From assembly GCA_024695605.1 (NCBI GenBank), contig JAILHW010000187.1:1-34290 (forward strand): a stretch of DNA of 34,290 nt, written 5' to 3'. A model generated the notes under the pieces. That model was not told where the DNA came from. It saw nothing but the letters and a program-made list of their open reading frames with translations, and made no database searches. The position numbers and the translations under genes are program-made. Source of the stretch: Lachnospiraceae bacterium (GTDB lineage: Bacteria; Bacillota; Clostridia; Lachnospirales; Lachnospiraceae). This document shows positions 1 to 7,159 of the stretch, one piece after another (position 1 is the stretch's first letter; each line of letters begins with the position of its first letter).

Positions 1-300
1 TCCGAGACAGAAGGCGGTAAATGGTTGTCGGAGCACTGCGCGGAATATGGCTTCATTCTCAGATATCCTATCGGAAAAGAAAGTATCACAGGCATTGAAT
101 TCGAGCCTTGGCACTTTCGCTACGTAGGGAAAAAAGCGGCAACCTATATCATGGAACATGATCTGACTTTGGAAGAATTCGTTCATCAATTGAAAGAGAA
201 AGAATCCAAAGAAGACAAACAGCCTGACCAGCCAAAGAAGTATGATACAAAAGACAAAAAATTAGCAGGTAAATCATATGGCAGTAAAGATGAAATATGA
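1..300 (+). CDS. VanY-type D-alanyl-D-alanine carboxypeptidase, 3' end only
   Basis: This is the C-terminal 99 codons of a reading frame that is already open at base 1. It carries the EPWHFRYVG block (about window residues 47-55). In the peptidase M15B/VanY family this block supplies the catalytic Glu and the last zinc-binding His. The preceding GFILRYP stretch is also typical of the family. The upstream SxHxxGxAxD zinc motif would lie outside the window. The enzyme trims the terminal D-Ala from peptidoglycan stem peptides outside the membrane. A charged Lys/Glu/Asp-rich tail of about 35 residues follows the domain. The last 23 bases overlap the start of tgt, so the two genes are probably co-transcribed. 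A TTG at base 25 could be taken for a start, but the family fold needs the upstream part, so the gene is cut by the window edge and not truly short. Confidence 0.9.
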   Translation, partial: SETEGGKWLSEHCAEYGFILRYPIGKESITGIEFEPWHFRYVGKKAATYIMEHDLTLEEFVHQLKEKESKEDKQPDQPKKYDTKDKKLAGKSYGSKDEI

Positions 301-1423
301 AGTTATAAAGACCGAAGGGAATGCAAAGCGCGCTGTGATGGAGACCGTACATGGCATCGTACAGACACCCGTTTTTATGAATGTGGGTACTGTAGCAGCC
401 ATCAAAGGAGCAGTGGGCACTGAGGATCTGGAAGCAATCGGAACCCAGATCCAGCTTTCCAACACCTACCATCTCCATGTACGGCCCGGAGATGAACTCA
501 TTCATGAACTGGGCGGCCTTCATAAATTCATGGTTTGGGATAAACCCATTCTGACAGACTCCGGCGGATTTCAGGTCTTTTCTCTGGCAGGACTTCGCAA
601 GATCAAAGAAGAGGGCGTGACCTTCCATAGCCATGTGGATGGACGTAAGATCTTTATGGGACCTGAAGAAAGCATTCGCATTCAGTCCAACCTTGGTTCC
701 ACCATTGCAATGGCTTTTGATGAATGTCCACCGGCCTTGGCGGAGAGAAACTACGTGCAGCCCTCAGTGGATCGGACTACCAGATGGCTGGAACGTTGCA
801 AAAAGGAAATGGAACGCCTTTCCAAGTTGGAGACCACCATCAATCCCGATCAGTTACTGTTTGGTATCAATCAGGGCGCGGTTTTCGGGGATATTCGGAT
901 CGAACATGCAAAAAGAATCGCGGATATGGATCTTGACGGCTATGCCATAGGCGGACTTGCCGTGGGCGAAAGCCATGAGCAGATGTACGAGATGATCGAA
1001 ACCGTAGTTCCTTATCTGCCAAAAGAAAAACCCACATACCTCATGGGCGTGGGAACTCCCGCAAATATTCTGGAGGCCGTTGACCGCGGCGTGGATTTCT
1101 TTGACTGCGTATATCCTTCCAGAAACGGAAGACACGGACATGTATATACCCATACCGGGAAACTGAATCTCTTTAACCAGAAATATCAGAAAGATATGCG
1201 GCCCATCGAAGAGGGCTGCGGTTGCGCTGCCTGCAAGCGTTATACAAGAGCCTATATCAGACATTTGTTAAAAGCAGGAGAGATGCTGGGCCTTCGCCTT
1301 TGCGTGCTCCACAACCTCTATTTCTATAACCACCTTATGCAGGAGATCCGCGATGCACTGGATGTGGGACAATTCTCTTCATTCAAGAGAAATATGCTTG
1401 ATTCCCTGGAATCAGGAGAATAA
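278..1423 (+). CDS. tgt: tRNA-guanine transglycosylase
   Basis: The product, 381 residues, exchanges guanine at tRNA wobble position 34 for a queuosine precursor (preQ1 in bacteria, or queuine if salvaged) in tRNAs with GUN anticodons. It has the normal length for bacterial TGT. Visible motifs are TDSGGFQVFSL with Asp94, the nucleophile region FFDCVYPSRNGRHG with Asp276, and a zinc site CGCAAC (Cys314, Cys316, Cys319) completed by His345. The start at 278 is preceded by an AGG at 267-269. An internal ATG at 290 would only remove four residues. The gene overlaps the VanY-like frame by 23 bases. In many bacteria tgt is followed directly by yajC and secDF; here an opposite-strand ABC transporter block comes in between, and no queuosine synthesis genes are in view. 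Confidence 0.97.
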   Translation: MAVKMKYEVIKTEGNAKRAVMETVHGIVQTPVFMNVGTVAAIKGAVGTEDLEAIGTQIQLSNTYHLHVRPGDELIHELGGLHKFMVWDKPILTDSGGFQVFSLAGLRKIKEEGVTFHSHVDGRKIFMGPEESIRIQSNLGSTIAMAFDECPPALAERNYVQPSVDRTTRWLERCKKEMERLSKLETTINPDQLLFGINQGAVFGDIRIEHAKRIADMDLDGYAIGGLAVGESHEQMYEMIETVVPYLPKEKPTYLMGVGTPANILEAVDRGVDFFDCVYPSRNGRHGHVYTHTGKLNLFNQKYQKDMRPIEEGCGCAACKRYTRAYIRHLLKAGEMLGLRLCVLHNLYFYNHLMQEIRDALDVGQFSSFKRNMLDSLESGE

Positions 1424-1560
1424 GCGCGAGGCTGCGGCAGAATAAGTAAGCGCGAGGCGTAGGCAGGTGTTTCCGGGGGCGACTTACGGCCGCTAGGCGT
1501 ATCGGAGCAACCGGAAATACCTGCGAGCCGGGAGCGTAGGTTGCGCAGCCGGGAGCGGAG
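1421..1560. repeat. GC-rich structured intergenic repeat cluster
   Basis: This 140-base stretch between the convergent tgt and ABC-transporter units holds three repeat elements. A 12-base direct repeat TAAGCGCGAGGC occurs at 1421-1432 and 1447-1458, with a period of 26. An inverted repeat pairs GCAGGTGTTTCCGG (1463-1476) with CCGGAAATACCTGC (1511-1524): 13 Watson-Crick pairs and one G-T pair. A second direct repeat AGCCGGGAGCG occurs at 1526-1536 and 1547-1557. There is no T tract, so it is not a standard terminator. It may be a genome-wide intergenic repeat of this lineage or a transcription barrier between convergent genes. Confidence 0.6.
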
Positions 1561-1571
1561 TAAAATCGAAT

Positions 1572-2120
1572 CTAGAACAGCGCAATATGCGGGCAATTCT
1601 CCCGATAGTAATCCAGGATCTTCTGATAATCATAGTTTACTAATAACTTCGCAATCCTATCCCGATCCCTGTTAAATAACTCCAAATAATAAACCGTTGC
1701 TCGAGGTGACCTGAAGATGGATACATTCACCTTCGACAACTTCGCATTTTTCACAATTCCAAAAGACTTCCCATCATAATACATGGTCAGGATCGGACTC
1801 ACCCAGAAGTTTTCAACGACCTCCGTCATCCGGGTAAATTCTTCTTCCACAGCTTTTTTACTCATATTGTTCATGATATAAAACTCATTGAGGATCTTAC
1901 GATATCGCAATGAATTAAAAGTGGCCACGATCAGGAAGATCAGGAGCACGAAAAATAAGGCCACAAGCCCCCAGTCCCAGATACTGTGGGAAGTTAAGCT
2001 TAAATCAGAAAAATCTATCGTTTTCATGATGATCCCGAATAAAACAGCAAGTATGATGATCATAACACTCCACAGAATTATCATCTGCTTTATGATTCTG
2101 TCCTTAATCATTTTTTCCAT
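1572..2120 (-). CDS. small membrane protein of the ABC transporter operon, unknown function
   Basis: The 182-residue product has two hydrophobic segments (about 13-33 and 50-70) followed by a soluble, probably cytoplasmic, C-terminal domain of about 110 residues with mixed alpha/beta character. I do not recognise the family. An in-frame ATG lies at 2141 and would overlap the permease stop codon as ATGA. The ATG at 2120 is preferred because it has an AAAGGAA ribosome binding site about six bases upstream, inside the codons of the longer form. The gene follows the permease by 17 bases and is the last gene of the minus-strand unit, so it is likely an accessory part of, or a regulator for, the exporter. 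That role is inferred from position only. Confidence 0.75.
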   Translation of the reverse strand: MEKMIKDRIIKQMIILWSVMIIILAVLFGIIMKTIDFSDLSLTSHSIWDWGLVALFFVLLIFLIVATFNSLRYRKILNEFYIMNNMSKKAVEEEFTRMTEVVENFWVSPILTMYYDGKSFGIVKNAKLSKVNVSIFRSPRATVYYLELFNRDRDRIAKLLVNYDYQKILDYYRENCPHIALF

Positions 2121-2137
2121 TTTAATTTCCTTTCTTA

Positions 2138-5100
2138 TCATTCCACGGATTTCAACGACTGTGCCATATCGATCCGATCCAGCTTCCGGTTCATGAACAG
2201 ATTCACCGTCAGTGTAAAGAGCATCGTCAAAATGATGGAATACACAAAACTGATGCCGTGGATCGTTACTTTAAAGTGTACCATATCCACTATGATCTGC
2301 GCCATGACAAATCGGTGCAGCCAGATTCCAAGGCCCAGACCTACCAGCATTCCGATCACAGTCAGGGCAATGTTTTCCCGGAACACATACTGGGCTGTCT
2401 CGTTCGGGTAAAAACCAAGCACCTTGATCGTTGCGATCTCGCGGATCCGCTCGGTGATATTGATATTGGTCAGATTGTACAGCACGATAAAGGCCAGGCC
2501 GGCGGCGGATAAGATGATCACCAGCACCACCAGATCCAGACTCTTCATCATATTGTTCATACGGTTTTCAAATTCCTCAAAGAGCGTGACATAGGTCACG
2601 TTTTTGTTTTTTGCGATATAGGTCTGCTGCAGGGCAGGATCCTCGTTTTTATCAAAGGAAACATAGGCAAGGGTCAGATCCAGTTGGAAATCCTCCGGAT
2701 TTGCGATCACATAGTTATATACATGATTTTCAAAAATGCCCGATACCTTGAGCGAAACCTCATTCATATCCTCATCGCGAAGAATGATCTTGTCACCGAC
2801 ACCGATCTGATAGCGCTTGGCAATGGCTTCACACAAAAGGGCATTTCCGGGCGAAGGAAGGGAAAAAGCCCTGGTCTCATCATTACAGTCATGCAATCTG
2901 AAAAACTCCGTAAAATTCTCCTGCGCAGGCGTTAACAGGTTGATATTTTTCACATGCCGCTGCGTAACCAGATCTCTGGAAGCGGACCCGAGCAGTGTAT
3001 AGGCCTTCGTTTTTTCCGAAAGAACCGTTTCCAGACTCGGCGGGATTTTGTCCCTTGTGCCGTTTTTGAAAGCAACCTCCGCATCCGCAACCTGAATGGC
3101 ATCATATTGTGCGGAGGAAAAGCCCACGATGGAATCTTTCATACCAAATCCGGTCAAAAGCAGGGCTGTACAGCCGCTGATGCCGACGATCATCATAAAG
3201 AAACGCCGTTTATAGCGGAAAATATTTCTGAAGGAAACCTTATGCAAAAACTTCATCCGGTTCCAGATGAAAGGCACATATTCCAGAAAAATGCGCTTTC
3301 CGGGCTTGGGTGCCTTCGGGCGCAGAAGAGAAGCGGCGCTTTCCAAAAGCTCCAGACGGCAGGACAGATAGGTAGAGCCAACAGAGCAAAGCAGTGCCGC
3401 TGCCAGGGACAAACCGGCCAGTACCTGATCAAAGTAATAATCAAGCGGAATGCTGATATACATCATCTGATAGGCATACCAGATGACAGCGGGGAACAGG
3501 AAAATGCCGACGGCATATCCGATGATGCACCCCAAAAGAGCAGCCGTTACGCTGTAAAAGGAAAACTTCCACATAATATCGCGTTCCGAATAGCCCAAAG
3601 CCTTAAGCGTACCGATGAGCGAGCGCTGTTCCTCCACCATGCGGGTCATGGTCGTCATACAGACAAGGGCAGCAACCAGAATAAAGAACAGGGGAAAGAC
3701 CCTTGCAACCTGGGATACGATCTTGGAGTCGCTTTCAAAGCAGGAATAGGCAATATTGGATCCACGGTCCAGAACATAGGTATCCGGCTCCTTGATATCG
3801 CCGATCTCATCCTCGGCATCCCGGATCTTTTCCTCGGCTTCGGCGATCTTTTCGTCAAACTCCTGCTTGCTGTCCTTATATTCCTCAAGGCCGTCTTCGT
3901 ATTCCTTCAGACCATCCTCGTATTCGACCTGACCGTCAGCCAGCTCCTTTTTACCGTCAGCCAGCTTCTTTTCGGCATCCCGGATGGTTTCCCGGCCATC
4001 TTCATATTCCTGTTCGCCGTCCAGGTATTCCTGATAGCCGCGTGTCCAGGCGGCCAGTCCGGCGGTATAGTCTGCCTTGGCCTTTTCCAAAGCGGCAACG
4101 CCTTCCTGATACCGGGCAAGCCCCTGGCGATACTGAGCCACGCCGCTGTTATACTCGGAAAGCCCCTGTTCGTATTCGGTCTGTCCCTTGGAGTATTCCA
4201 AAATGGACTTTTGGTACTGCGCAAGGCCGGCTTCATACTGCATCCGTCCGGCGGCAAGCTGGGCCCGGGCACCTTCCAGCTGCGCCTTGGCAGCAGCAAG
4301 AGAGGTATCATCTAAAAGACCCATGGCTTCAGCTGCCTGAAGCTCCTTTTCCTTTTGCGCAAGCTCCAGTTCTCCGGCTTCGATGCCTTTGGCGCTTTCC
4401 GCCAATGTTTGTTCGGCCTGGATCAGCTGCTTTTTGGCCTGCTCCAGCTTGGGAGCATTTTCATCCAGCTTTTTCTTGGCAGCCTTCAGCTTGCCATCGG
4501 TTTCATCCAGGGTTTTCTTGCTTGCCTTCAGCTGTTTGTCATAGTCATTGATTTGGCGTTCGGCATCCGTGAGCTGCCGCTTGGAAAAGTCCAGCGTTTC
4601 CTTGCCGTCAGCCAGTTCCTTTTCGGCATCCGAAAGCTCCTTCTTTCCGTCCCGAAGTTTTGTTTCATTGTCCCGGATCTCTTTTTGGCCGTCCGAAAGC
4701 TCTTTTTTTGCATCATCCAGCTCAGCCTTTCCGTCGGCCAGCTCTTTTTCGGCATCGGCCAACTTTTCCTCGCCCTCAGCCTTTTTATCAGCCAGTTCCT
4801 CTTTGGCATCGCCCAGTTCTTCGTTAGCATCTGCTAACAATTTCTCATAGCGGTCACCGGCAAGTGCCTCTGTCAGCTCCTCCCATTCCGGCCTGCGTGC
4901 ATCGAGAAGGTCATTGTAGGCATCGGAGTAGAGTTCGGGATTTTCCTTGAATTTCACATAGATCTCGGTATAGTAATCATCGGCATAGCCGTCCGCAGTC
5001 AGATAGGCAAAGCCGTCCACGGTGCCGTTTCCAAGAGACGTGCCGCCGCGTTCAAAATTGATATAGAGGGGGGAGGAGGTAAACCCTACAACCGTATAGG

Positions 5101-5605
5101 AATCATGGGAAAAATGCCCGAGCGTATCTTCATCATTCGCATCAGACAGTTTTACCTGATCTCCGATCTGATAGCCGGAACGGGATTCGTTGTCCAAAAG
5201 GATCTCGTTATCCTGCTCGGGCAGGCGTCCCTCGGAAAGCAGCACGGTATTGATGTTTGTTGTCAGCATATGGGTTTTGAGAACGATGTCTTTATCGTCG
5301 GGATCCTTGCAGATCACGTCAAATGAACTGCTGCCTTCGGCAAACAGGACCTCCTCGCGCCCGGCTATTGCATCAACCTGTTCCTGCTCCCAGCCAAGAG
5401 AGGAGAGCAGCCGAAGATCAAAGAAGGCATGCTCCTTATAAAAGGCACTGATGGTGCGGATCATAGCCGGATTGGTGATGCGGACACCGGAAAAAAAGCC
5501 CACTCCGAGTGCAACAATGCCGAAGATGGCAAGAAAACGCCCCAGGGTAGAGGTGATCTCACGATATGCGGTTTTGCGGAGTGTGGTTTTTCTAAGTTGC
5601 TTCAT
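2138..5605 (-). CDS. FtsX/MacB-type ABC transporter permease with long coiled-coil domain
   Basis: The 1155-residue product has eight predicted membrane spans: one at 22-42, three at about 634-652, 682-711 and 727-754, one at 801-822, and three at about 1022-1047, 1077-1099 and 1114-1140. This is the 1+3 plus 1+3 layout of duplicated FtsX-type permeases. The loop after the first span contains about 350 residues (roughly 255-605) of heptads of the ELADGKKEL kind, resembling the X-X-X-Leu-X-X-Gly heptads of YhgE/Pip-like surface proteins. It should form a long extracytoplasmic coiled coil. A second, globular extracytoplasmic region lies at about 823-1020. FtsX-family permeases work by mechanotransmission rather than as simple pores. 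With the ATPase gene upstream this makes a two-part exporter or envelope regulator; the substrate cannot be told from sequence. Confidence 0.9.
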   Translation of the reverse strand: MKQLRKTTLRKTAYREITSTLGRFLAIFGIVALGVGFFSGVRITNPAMIRTISAFYKEHAFFDLRLLSSLGWEQEQVDAIAGREEVLFAEGSSSFDVICKDPDDKDIVLKTHMLTTNINTVLLSEGRLPEQDNEILLDNESRSGYQIGDQVKLSDANDEDTLGHFSHDSYTVVGFTSSPLYINFERGGTSLGNGTVDGFAYLTADGYADDYYTEIYVKFKENPELYSDAYNDLLDARRPEWEELTEALAGDRYEKLLADANEELGDAKEELADKKAEGEEKLADAEKELADGKAELDDAKKELSDGQKEIRDNETKLRDGKKELSDAEKELADGKETLDFSKRQLTDAERQINDYDKQLKASKKTLDETDGKLKAAKKKLDENAPKLEQAKKQLIQAEQTLAESAKGIEAGELELAQKEKELQAAEAMGLLDDTSLAAAKAQLEGARAQLAAGRMQYEAGLAQYQKSILEYSKGQTEYEQGLSEYNSGVAQYRQGLARYQEGVAALEKAKADYTAGLAAWTRGYQEYLDGEQEYEDGRETIRDAEKKLADGKKELADGQVEYEDGLKEYEDGLEEYKDSKQEFDEKIAEAEEKIRDAEDEIGDIKEPDTYVLDRGSNIAYSCFESDSKIVSQVARVFPLFFILVAALVCMTTMTRMVEEQRSLIGTLKALGYSERDIMWKFSFYSVTAALLGCIIGYAVGIFLFPAVIWYAYQMMYISIPLDYYFDQVLAGLSLAAALLCSVGSTYLSCRLELLESAASLLRPKAPKPGKRIFLEYVPFIWNRMKFLHKVSFRNIFRYKRRFFMMIVGISGCTALLLTGFGMKDSIVGFSSAQYDAIQVADAEVAFKNGTRDKIPPSLETVLSEKTKAYTLLGSASRDLVTQRHVKNINLLTPAQENFTEFFRLHDCNDETRAFSLPSPGNALLCEAIAKRYQIGVGDKIILRDEDMNEVSLKVSGIFENHVYNYVIANPEDFQLDLTLAYVSFDKNEDPALQQTYIAKNKNVTYVTLFEEFENRMNNMMKSLDLVVLVIILSAAGLAFIVLYNLTNINITERIREIATIKVLGFYPNETAQYVFRENIALTVIGMLVGLGLGIWLHRFVMAQIIVDMVHFKVTIHGISFVYSIILTMLFTLTVNLFMNRKLDRIDMAQSLKSVE

Positions 5606-5668
5606 AGGACTTTCTATATCATAGAGATTTCGTTACTGATTCATTTCCTGTAGGATGCTTGATATGGC

Positions 5669-6370
5669 TTACCACTCAATGGTGGAAATATCCGCAGGCT
5701 CCGGATTCAGATACTGCTCTTTGATCTGACCGTTTTTGACCCGGATCACGCGGTCGGCCATGGCCGTCAAGGCTGAGTTATGTGTGATAACGATTACAGT
5801 TTTGCCCTGCTTGCGGCAGGTATCCTGCAGCAGAGCCAGAACGGCCTTACCGGTCTGATAATCCAAAGCTCCGGTAGGCTCATCGCAAAGCAGGAGCTTC
5901 GGATTTTTGGCAAGTGCCCTTGCGATGGCGACACGTTGCTGTTCACCTCCGGAAAGCTGGGAGGGAAAGTTCTTCATGCGGTCTGCCAGTCCCACATCGG
6001 TCAGTACCCCGGCGGCGGGAAGCGGATTTTTACAGATCTGGGCAGCAAGCTCCACATTTTCCAGGGCCGTCAGGTTCTGTACCAGGTTGTAGAACTGGAA
6101 AACAAAGCCCACATCCGTACGCCGGTAGGTTGTCAGCTGCTTCTTCTTATAGGAGGAGATCATCAGACCATCCACCAGGATCTCTCCCGAGGTTGCGGTA
6201 TCCATACCGCCGAGAATATTCAAAAGAGTGGTCTTTCCGGCGCCGGAAGCACCGACGATGACCACGAATTCTCCCTTTTCCACATCAAAGGTAACGCCGT
6301 TTAACGCGGCAATGCTCACCTCGCCTGTGGTATAAATCTTTTTGACATCCCGAAAACTGATATAGGACAT
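5669..6370 (-). CDS. ABC transporter ATP-binding protein, LolD/MacB-like
   Basis: The 233-residue product is a complete nucleotide-binding subunit. It shows Walker [10 protein letters not shown] (40-48), a Q-loop near FVFQFYNL (89-96), the signature LSGGEQQ (139-145), Walker B LLLCDEP with Asp163 and Glu164, the D-loop GALD, and the H-loop His197. Proteins with this [16 protein letters not shown] signature usually pair with FtsX-type permeases such as LolCE, MacB or BceB. The gene is first in its operon, 63 bases before the permease gene, and should energise that permease at the inner face of the membrane. An AGAGGAA ribosome binding site precedes the ATG. No two-component system is adjacent, unlike bacitracin-type BceAB modules. 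Confidence 0.95.
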   Translation of the reverse strand: MSYISFRDVKKIYTTGEVSIAALNGVTFDVEKGEFVVIVGASGAGKTTLLNILGGMDTATSGEILVDGLMISSYKKKQLTTYRRTDVGFVFQFYNLVQNLTALENVELAAQICKNPLPAAGVLTDVGLADRMKNFPSQLSGGEQQRVAIARALAKNPKLLLCDEPTGALDYQTGKAVLALLQDTCRKQGKTVIVITHNSALTAMADRVIRVKNGQIKEQYLNPEPADISTIEW

Positions 6371-6384
6371 GGTATTTCCTCTGA

Positions 6385-6639
6385 TTTCATATCACACAAA
6401 AAAAAGTAACAATAGCATCATACCAAAAATGGGCGATTTTTCAACCGCAAAAATGGAGATCGGCGGATCCGTCTAAGGAGCCGGGGAAAAAGAAACTAAA
6501 CAGTGATGACAGACAAAAGCTGAAGATCATTCACGCCGTAACGAGCAGTCGAAACAAATACTTTAATAAGGTTGCAGTGGAGCCGAAGAAGGCGCCCGAG
6601 CCGAAGAAGAGTGTTGAAATTAGCCGGAAAATGGTGTAA
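6385..6639 (+). other. Open 84-codon stretch without a usable start, possible gene remnant
   Basis: This region is the bulk of the 333-base gap between the divergent ABC operon and yajC. One frame is open from the TGA at 6382-6384 to the TAA at 6637-6639 but has no ATG and no ribosome binding site at a suitable place. Its second half reads like coding sequence, with a Lys/Pro-rich segment VAVEPKKAPEPKKSVEIS near the end. It could be the decayed 3' end of a lost gene or a chance open frame. The TAA stop forms the first three bases of the yajC -10 box. I cannot assign a family. Confidence 0.2.
6417..6444 (-). promoter_or_regulatory. SigA-type promoter for the ABC transporter operon
   Basis: Read on the minus strand, TTGAAA (6444-6439) and TATGAT (6422-6417) are separated by 16 bases. 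Transcription would start near 6410, giving a leader of about 40 bases before the ATPase ATG at 6370. Both hexamers are close to consensus and the spacing is acceptable. Confidence 0.65.
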
Positions 6640-6642
6640 GAT
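6614..6642 (+). promoter_or_regulatory. SigA-type promoter for yajC
   Basis: TTGAAA (6614-6619) and TAAGAT (6637-6642) are separated by exactly 17 bases. The expected start of transcription is near 6649-6651, about 54 bases before the yajC ATG. The site lies directly upstream of a perfect palindrome. Confidence 0.7.
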
Positions 6643-6654
6643 ACTCTAAGTGTG

Positions 6655-6671
6655 CTGATCAATTTGATCAG
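6655..6671. promoter_or_regulatory. Perfect 8-1-8 palindrome, candidate operator of yajC
   Basis: CTGATCAA-T-TTGATCAG is a perfect inverted repeat just downstream of the predicted yajC transcription start. Its size and place fit the operator of a dimeric repressor that would block initiation or early elongation. The regulator is unknown and none is encoded nearby. Confidence 0.45.
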
Positions 6672-6703
6672 AGAGATGAATTTTTAAATACGGAGGAGAT
6701 CAA

Positions 6704-7027
6704 ATGGGTATGTTAGTAAGTGCTGAAGCTCCGGCAATGGGAGGACTGCAGGGCGGTCTGGTGCTGGTGCTGTATGTGGCGGTGATCGCAGTCTTTTTCT
6801 TCCTGATGTCTGCACCGCAGAAGAAGGAAAAGAAGAGGATCGAGGCTATGCTTTCCGAGCTGGCGATCGGTGACTGCGTGCTGACAACGAGCGGCTTTTA
6901 CGGAATCGTCATTGACATCGATGAAGAGCAGAATACTGTGATCGTGGAGTTCGGCAGTGACAGACACTGCAGGATTCCGATGAACAAATCTGCGATCGCA
7001 CAGGTTGAAAAGCCGGACGCTGAGTAA
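6704..7027 (+). CDS. yajC: YajC, preprotein translocase accessory subunit
   Basis: The 107-residue product has the YajC layout: a short outside N-terminus, one membrane span at about 17-36 ending in FFFLMSAPQKKEKKR, and a compact cytosolic domain with GDCVLTTSGFYGIV, which matches the conserved G-D-x-V-x-T-x-G-x-x-G core of the family. YajC associates with SecDF-YidC at the SecYEG translocon and is not essential in E. coli. A GGAGGAG ribosome binding site stands about seven bases before the ATG. The gene has its own promoter and terminator, so it is a single-gene unit here. The usual tgt upstream and secDF downstream are not adjacent. Confidence 0.93.
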   Translation: MGMLVSAEAPAMGGLQGGLVLVLYVAVIAVFFFLMSAPQKKEKKRIEAMLSELAIGDCVLTTSGFYGIVIDIDEEQNTVIVEFGSDRHCRIPMNKSAIAQVEKPDAE

Positions 7028-7036
7028 GACAAGCAG

Positions 7037-7069
7037 GACTCATCTGCCTAGGGCAGGTGGGTCTTTTGT
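7037..7069 (+). terminator. Intrinsic terminator after yajC
   Basis: GACTCATCTGCC (7037-7048) pairs with GGCAGGTGGGTC (7052-7063) in a 12-base stem with two G-T pairs and a three-base loop, followed by TTTTGTT and a further T run. Confidence 0.8.
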
Positions 7070-7116
7070 TATTTTTTGCAACGAAATCAAGGATCGTCCC
7101 CTATTGTATATGAAGC

Positions 7117-7141
7117 GGCAAACGTAAGTGAACTGTTTGCC
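7117..7141 (+). promoter_or_regulatory. Leader hairpin next to the ribosome binding site of the 955-residue protein gene
   Basis: GGCAAAC (7117-7123) pairs perfectly with GTTTGCC (7135-7141) around an 11-base loop. It ends a few bases before the GGAAAGGA ribosome binding site (7143-7150), so it could modulate translation or stabilise the mRNA. No convincing promoter was found between the yajC terminator and this hairpin. Confidence 0.3.
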
Positions 7142-7159
7142 CGGAAAGGATGAAAAGAT

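Noticed and set aside
2954-4315. A 453-codon open frame on the plus strand opposite the permease coiled coil.
   Set aside because: It is the antisense shadow of repetitive Glu/Lys/Leu heptad codons, has no ribosome binding site, and its product has no sensible pattern.
3800-4850. Short repeated units in the permease gene that look like a tandem array.
   Set aside because: They are degenerate heptad codons within a good reading frame, with no constant repeat and unique spacers, so this is not a CRISPR array or a simple satellite.
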